This document shows positions 60,089 through 64,000 of a stretch of DNA of 64,000 bases, in pieces. Origin of the DNA: Gemmata massiliana (GTDB lineage: Bacteria > Planctomycetota > Planctomycetia > Gemmatales > Gemmataceae). The stretch is from NCBI GenBank assembly GCA_000531095.1, contig HG799473.1, forward strand, positions 114,023-178,022, written 5' to 3'. Positions within the stretch are counted from its first letter, which is position 1, and the number at the start of each line of letters is the position of its first letter. A program made the translations under genes and the position numbers. The notes beneath the pieces are model-generated. The model saw nothing but the letters and a program-made list of their open reading frames with translations, was not told where the DNA came from and searched no databases.

Positions 60089-61621
60089 TCAAAATGCGTG
60101 CTGGACGCCGAACCAGAATTGCAGCGGTCCCCCGCCGTTGAGTGGTTTACCCACGTCGAATCGCAGCGTGGCGCGTTCGATGAAGCTGAACACCGCGACA
60201 TCCACGCGAAGCCCCGCACCGACCGCATGGGCGACGTTTCCGCCCACGAGTCGGCCGTTGGCGTAGACACCACCCACGTCGTAAAAGGTCGCGAGCCAGA
60301 CGTTCCGCGCCCCAATGCTGTGATCGAGCGCGTCCCAGGTCACGTTCCGCGCGAGCGGCCAGCGCATTTCCAGGTTCGCCACCCACAACGCACTGCCCTG
60401 GCGCTCCGCGAGGTCGAACCCGCGGAACAACGTGCCGCCGCCCAGTGCGAAGAACTGCCCTCGGTCCGGAGTCGCGAACTGACCCACGACGCGCCCGGCG
60501 AGCCGCGCGACGCGGAGCGGGCCGGTCCATTCGGGCAACGTGTGAACCGCCGCGAGTTCCACGCGCCCCTGTGCCATCGGTTTCCAACCGTCCGCGAAAT
60601 TCGCCTGACCGCCGGCCGCCATCGCGTCGGCCCAGAGCCCGCACTCGGGATCCCAGTACGGCGTGTACAGGTTCAGGCGCACGTGCCAACCCGCCATCCA
60701 GAGCCGGTCCCAGCGATCGCCCTCGGGTCGGCGTGCGAACGGCAGGAAGTTGTCCTGGTAGGTCACGAACCCTTCGTCGTACAACATCGGCGGCAAATAC
60801 AAACTCGACGACTCCTTGTGAATGTTCCGCAAGTAGATCGACCCGCGTTGTGCCCCGCTCGCGCCGTCCAACCCGCCCCACGGCCCGCCGATCCGCGTTT
60901 CCCAGTTCGCACCGACCTCGCGGTGCTCGAACAGCAACTTACCGTCGACGCCCACGACCGCGTCGCGGTAGTCCGAGCGGACCGCGGTGTACGCCCCGGC
61001 CGTGTAGCGCTCGGTGCGGAGCCCGCCCGCCCGCAGCCCGGCCATCGTGGAGCGCGTGTACCACGGGTCTTGCGCGGTCGGCCCCCACACCCACGGACCG
61101 ACGGTAAAGTTCCAGCGGTCGTAATCGGACGTGAGCCCCGTCTCGTCGAGCATCGTGTACAGCGGCGTGACGCGCGCCTTGAACGACGGCTTCCACCGGT
61201 TGTTATTGGGGTTCGCATCGAGCAACACGTGGTCGGGGTCAACGGTCACCTGCTCCGGCTCGAACGGCAGCTCCAGGTCCACGCGCCATCTGTTGTCACT
61301 GAGCGGGGTCGCGGTCGCGTTGTGCTGCTCGAATTTCACCGGTTCCGAGAACGGACCAACCGGTACCCGAACGGTGTTGGTGCCGCGCGTGAATTCGAGG
61401 AGCGTCGGTTCCGTGAACTCGCGGCTCTGCTTCACCGTAACGGACACGGAATAGCCGGTCCGAGAGCGCGGGCCGTTCATCGGCTCAACGGTGACACGAT
61501 CGACCGACCAATCCGTTAACCCCTTGCCGAACACCCAGCGCTGGAAGAACTCGCCCCAATCCCGACCGGTGTACGCTTCGAGTTCGGCCCGCAGCAGTTC
61601 CGTAACAACTTCGTATAGCAT
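60089..61621 (-). CDS. C-terminal half of the M1 peptidase: linker and Omp85-like outer-membrane beta-barrel
   Basis: 510 codons in the same frame as the upstream M1 half (61625-63136), separated only by a stop inside a loxP-like stretch; I read them as one gene of about 1015 residues. It begins with the end of the M1 domain (RAELEAYTGRDWGEFFQRWV and the following FGKGLTDWSVD), then a beta-sandwich-like part and a barrel: many alternating strands and the Omp85 C-terminal signature GGGTLFRGFDLAERQGSALW, VANLEMRWPLARN, FYDVGGVY, AVGAGLRVD, TLRFDVGKPL and a terminal Phe (WFGVQHAF). The Met at 61621 is inside the foreign stretch and is not a natural start. Confidence 0.75.
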   Translation of the reverse strand: MLYEVVTELLRAELEAYTGRDWGEFFQRWVFGKGLTDWSVDRVTVEPMNGPRSRTGYSVSVTVKQSREFTEPTLLEFTRGTNTVRVPVGPFSEPVKFEQHNATATPLSDNRWRVDLELPFEPEQVTVDPDHVLLDANPNNNRWKPSFKARVTPLYTMLDETGLTSDYDRWNFTVGPWVWGPTAQDPWYTRSTMAGLRAGGLRTERYTAGAYTAVRSDYRDAVVGVDGKLLFEHREVGANWETRIGGPWGGLDGASGAQRGSIYLRNIHKESSSLYLPPMLYDEGFVTYQDNFLPFARRPEGDRWDRLWMAGWHVRLNLYTPYWDPECGLWADAMAAGGQANFADGWKPMAQGRVELAAVHTLPEWTGPLRVARLAGRVVGQFATPDRGQFFALGGGTLFRGFDLAERQGSALWVANLEMRWPLARNVTWDALDHSIGARNVWLATFYDVGGVYANGRLVGGNVAHAVGAGLRVDVAVFSFIERATLRFDVGKPLNGGGPLQFWFGVQHAF

Positions 61622-61638
61622 ACATTATACGAAGTTAC
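61601..61638. other. loxP-like sequence, probably a 454 mate-pair linker left in the assembly
   Basis: Arms ACAACTTCGTATA (61605-61617) and TATACGAAGTTAC (61626-61638) flank the exact loxP spacer GCATACAT; 32 of 34 positions match loxP. The preceding CGTAA (61601-61605) also fits the 454 Titanium paired-end linker as I remember it. On the gene's strand it introduces a TAA at 61624-61622 in the middle of the M1 domain. A chance match is out of the question. Confidence 0.9.
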
Positions 61639-63136
61639 CGCGAATGAAGTCGAAAAACGCGGCCTCGCCGAGCCGGTCCTCGATCATCCCGAACACCCGC
61701 GACCCGCGGTCATAAGCCCCCGTAAACAGGCCGAACAGGTGTTTGTACTGGGGCAGTTCCTGCGCCGCGGGGGGCATCTCGTTGTTGCGGATCGCGTGGT
61801 ACATGCTGCCGTTGCGATAGTTCTCGCGATAAATGTTCGGCAGCCACTCCAGGCCCTTCGGCCACGCCAGGAACGTGTTGTTCTTACCGTGTTTGGTGTC
61901 GATGAGACGGTGCGTGAAGTACGCGGCCGCGCCTTCGTCCAGGTACGGCTCGGTGAACCCGTTCGTGCCGATCATGTTGTACCACCACTGGTGGCACGTC
62001 TCGTGTGACACGAGGTATTCGACGTACCCACGCGCGAGGTGCGGCATCCCGAAGACGCGGTCGTCCACCATGATGAGCCCGCCGCACTCGTTCCCGTTCC
62101 ACCCGAAGTAGGACTCCGCGACGGTAAACTGCGAGTACGGGTACGGCCCGAACCACTGCGAGAAGGTCGAGATCGCCTCGCCGACGATCTTCAGGATTTC
62201 CGTGGCGTAGAACTCGTGCTGCGCGAACGCGAGGCACCGCAACTTTACTTCGCGGCCGTCCGGGAGCTTCGTAGAGCTGGTGAACTCCTGGTAGCGCGCG
62301 GACGAAAGAACCGCGAAATCGCGCCCCAAGAACGGCTCGAATAAAACCTTTTTCTTGTTACCGGGAAGCTTCTGTTCGGACTTGATGACCGCCGAGCACG
62401 CGACCTTCTCGTTTTCCGGCACCGTGACCGTCGCACGGAAAACGCCGGCTTCGTTGTACCAGGGTTGGTGCCACGGCACGAACGGCATCGGCTTCCACCC
62501 GCCGTCGTCGCACACCGCGAGCAACGGGAGCGCGTTCGTGAGGAACGTCACACCCTCGTAATACCCCCAGCGCCCCTGCTTGTTGGGCAACAAGATATCA
62601 CACACCAACTCGATCGTGACACTCTGCCCCGGTTGTACAGCGTTCGGAAGGCTGAAGCGTAGCGCGGTCGTGTTCTTCTCGTCGTAGCTGTAGCTCAGAG
62701 AGGTGGGCGCCGAGTTAGCAGCGAGAAGATGCGCGCTGCTGACGTTGCCGGCCTTACCGTGACGATCGATGCCCAGTGACGGCTGGAGGCGCAACAGTTC
62801 GAGCGTCTTCGCGAACAACAGCGATTCGCCCGCGGGCACCTGAAAGTGCGGGTAGAAGTTAAAAACAAGCTGATCTGTTGCCGTTTTGGTTGTGTTGATC
62901 CACGTCACACGCTCGCGAATTGTGGCGCGGTGCGTAGTGTCATCGATGCTGATATCGAGATCGTACTGCGGACGGACCGGTGACTCAGCAGCCAACGCGG
63001 GTGCGTCAGCCGCTTCTATTGAAGATGGGGACAAAACGAGCGCCGCGAAAAGAAGCGCGGCCCGCGCCGTCCACGACAAAAATGTAAGGTAAGTGGTCCT
63101 CACGGCCGTGGCATAGCGTGAGGCGGCTGAAGACAC
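61625..63136 (-). CDS. M1 family (gluzincin) metallopeptidase, N-terminal half of an interrupted gene
   Basis: 503 codons. A long N-terminus with a hydrophobic signal region (AALLFAALVLSPSSIEAADA) precedes the M1 beta-domain (YDLDISIDDTTHRATIRERV, WINTTKTATDQLVFNFYPHF). The thermolysin-like domain has the zinc motif SHETCHQWWYN (H378, E379, H382) and the third ligand Glu401 in PYLDEGAAAYF. The exopeptidase motif GAMEN is replaced by ECGGLIMVD, as in M1 relatives that are not classical aminopeptidases. The frame ends at a TAA within the loxP-like stretch; the same frame resumes at 61621 with the rest of the M1 domain and a beta-barrel. Export to the periplasm or surface is likely. Confidence 0.88.
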   Translation of the reverse strand: MSSAASRYATAVRTTYLTFLSWTARAALLFAALVLSPSSIEAADAPALAAESPVRPQYDLDISIDDTTHRATIRERVTWINTTKTATDQLVFNFYPHFQVPAGESLLFAKTLELLRLQPSLGIDRHGKAGNVSSAHLLAANSAPTSLSYSYDEKNTTALRFSLPNAVQPGQSVTIELVCDILLPNKQGRWGYYEGVTFLTNALPLLAVCDDGGWKPMPFVPWHQPWYNEAGVFRATVTVPENEKVACSAVIKSEQKLPGNKKKVLFEPFLGRDFAVLSSARYQEFTSSTKLPDGREVKLRCLAFAQHEFYATEILKIVGEAISTFSQWFGPYPYSQFTVAESYFGWNGNECGGLIMVDDRVFGMPHLARGYVEYLVSHETCHQWWYNMIGTNGFTEPYLDEGAAAYFTHRLIDTKHGKNNTFLAWPKGLEWLPNIYRENYRNGSMYHAIRNNEMPPAAQELPQYKHLFGLFTGAYDRGSRVFGMIEDRLGEAAFFDFIRGNFV

Positions 63137-63140
63137 CAGT

Positions 63141-63371
63141 TCAGTTGGAATTCTTCCGGCGATTCGCCCGGCGATGACAGGGAAGTTGGCTCACTTCTCG
63201 CATCCCAGCCGGTAACTCGGCTTCGTCCGGTACGAGCACGGGTAAGCCCTGTTTGATGGGGAAATGCACCGAGCACCCGGAGCAAACGAGTTGTTGCTCG
63301 TCGCGGCGAAGAGTGGCTTCGCGCTCGGGGTCAAGCGGACAGCGAAGTTGTGCGAGGAAGGCGTCGTCCAT
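63141..63371 (-). CDS. Trm112-family protein
   Basis: 76 residues from the ATG at 63371. The Trm112/UPF0434 pattern is complete: FLAQLRCPLDPEREATLRRD, EQQLVCSGCSVHFPIKQGLP and VLVPDEAE, with the CP..C.GC.. zinc-ribbon (only three Cys, the second position being degenerate). In other organisms Trm112 activates methyltransferases; bacterial copies are often found next to glycosyltransferase or methyltransferase genes. It lies 4 bases before the M1 gene on the same strand, so they may be co-transcribed, but no functional link is known. Confidence 0.85.
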   Translation of the reverse strand: MDDAFLAQLRCPLDPEREATLRRDEQQLVCSGCSVHFPIKQGLPVLVPDEAELPAGMREVSQLPCHRRANRRKNSN

Positions 63372-63453
63372 GAAGTTTAATGTAGGCGGTCCGGTCGAAA
63401 CGTGGACAATTTCATTCCGAACAAAACAGGTCAGACGCATTCGGCCGGCATAG

Positions 63454-63930
63454 CTAATCGTCTTCCGCCCAAGCCGAGTACATGCCTCGCAAGTCCTCGA
63501 TCAACCACGTCTCGTAATTCGGAGCGAGTTCATTAAACGGCGTTTTGCGGAACGGCATGTGGTAAATCACTGGATGCTCGCCGTCCGATGCAGTGCGGCT
63601 GAAGTCCAAACAAGTGAACCCATCTTGGTCCGGTTGCACAACGAGATAATGTACCGGAAGTTGGCACCATGCGCGGGCGCGCTGCGTGTCTGCCCAAGCC
63701 GATCCACGAGGACCGTCAATTGTGCCACAGATGATTCCCGAATACGGTGAATCAACAATGCTGAATCCACCGAAGTGCGTCAAAAAAGCCCGGTAGTTCG
63801 TTGGCATCGGCTGCCCGAATGCCGCTTCGATTTGCTGGATCAGATCCTCAGTAGTCGGTTCGTAAACGTGTACTTCCGGCTCTAGCTCTTGCATTCGAGC
63901 GAGCAAGGCAGCGACCTCATCCATTCGCAT
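63454..63930 (-). CDS. SMI1/KNR4 (SUKH) family protein
   Basis: 158 residues (the Met at 63924 is an alternative start). The SUKH core is recognisable: TTEDLIQQIEAAFGQPMPTN, YRAFLTHFGGFSIVDSPYSG, IYHMPF and ETWLIEDLRG at the end. The family includes immunity proteins of contact-dependent and polymorphic toxins as well as regulators. No toxin gene is visible in the window, and about 70 bases remain to the right edge, so an immunity role cannot be tested here. It lies 82 bases upstream of the Trm112 gene. Confidence 0.82.
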   Translation of the reverse strand: MRMDEVAALLARMQELEPEVHVYEPTTEDLIQQIEAAFGQPMPTNYRAFLTHFGGFSIVDSPYSGIICGTIDGPRGSAWADTQRARAWCQLPVHYLVVQPDQDGFTCLDFSRTASDGEHPVIYHMPFRKTPFNELAPNYETWLIEDLRGMYSAWAEDD

Positions 63931-64000
63931 CTCGGTTCGGTTGCAAAATGGTTGGCGTCGGTGGTTTGTGTGTGATGAGTTCGGTGGAGATGTACGGATT

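Noticed and set aside
61605..61638. A natural phage attachment or Cre/lox recombination system
   Set aside because: No recombinase or prophage gene nearby, it disrupts a conserved gene, and it fits a known sequencing linker.
63454..63930. Toxin-immunity locus around the SUKH protein
   Set aside because: No toxin or polymorphic-toxin C-terminus is visible on either side within the window.

Overview
The window reads as chromosomal DNA of a GC-rich planctomycete, most likely family Gemmataceae. The taxonomic evidence is the set of lineage-typical families: a DUF1549/DUF1553 protein with its DUF1501 partner, TIGR03067 and TIGR03009 proteins, EF-hand and HEAT-repeat secreted proteins, a CRTAC1/ASPIC-UnbV protein and a CotH-VTC pair. 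I saw no rRNA, tRNA, CRISPR array, prophage or transposase gene.

Positions 1-12700 hold exported and cell-surface proteins: CotH (partial) with VTC on the minus strand; a HEAT protein, TIGR03067, DUF1549/1553, a four-helix-bundle protein, DUF1501 and a nine-EF-hand protein on the plus strand; then a frameshifted sugar-nucleotide epimerase and a metallophosphoesterase on the minus strand. Positions 12800-22700 hold an extremely Asp-rich small protein, a ceramidase-like CREST membrane hydrolase, a two-gene hexuronate unit (UxaE-type tagaturonate epimerase plus a mannonate-oxidoreductase-like SDR), a giant M14 carboxypeptidase-S9 prolyl-peptidase fusion and a CRTAC1 protein.

Positions 23700-48140 are a flagellar gene cluster. 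The plus-strand unit is motA-motB-two unknowns-fliK-flgD-flgE. It meets head-on a long minus-strand series: flgM-like, fliC, fliD, fliS, flgF, flgG, flgA, flgH, flgI, flgJ, flgN, flgK, flgL, a small Cys-containing protein, two lipoproteins, fliL, fliM, fliN and fliO. Two nearly identical sigma-28-like promoters precede fliC and the flgM-like gene. The MotB has no peptidoglycan-binding domain and FliM lacks the usual N-terminal CheY-binding segment. Export-gate, ATPase and MS-ring genes are not here.

Positions 48200-64000 hold a membrane-anchored TPR/STN protein, small exported proteins, rsmD, an alpha-amylase, MtfA, an MFS transporter, a zinc-ribbon protein, an M1 peptidase joined to an outer-membrane beta-barrel, a Trm112-like protein and a SUKH protein.

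Two things deserve most attention. (1) Sequence integrity: a loxP-like stretch that also matches, from memory, the 454 Titanium mate-pair linker interrupts the M1-barrel gene; single-base frameshifts lie at homopolymers in the epimerase and flgH; and a perfect 36-bp foldback breaks fliO. These look more like assembly artefacts than gene decay. (2) Short palindromic repeat elements sit in frame immediately behind strong start sites in two consecutive genes (7248 and 8600) and appear to supply new N-terminal extensions ahead of the export signals.
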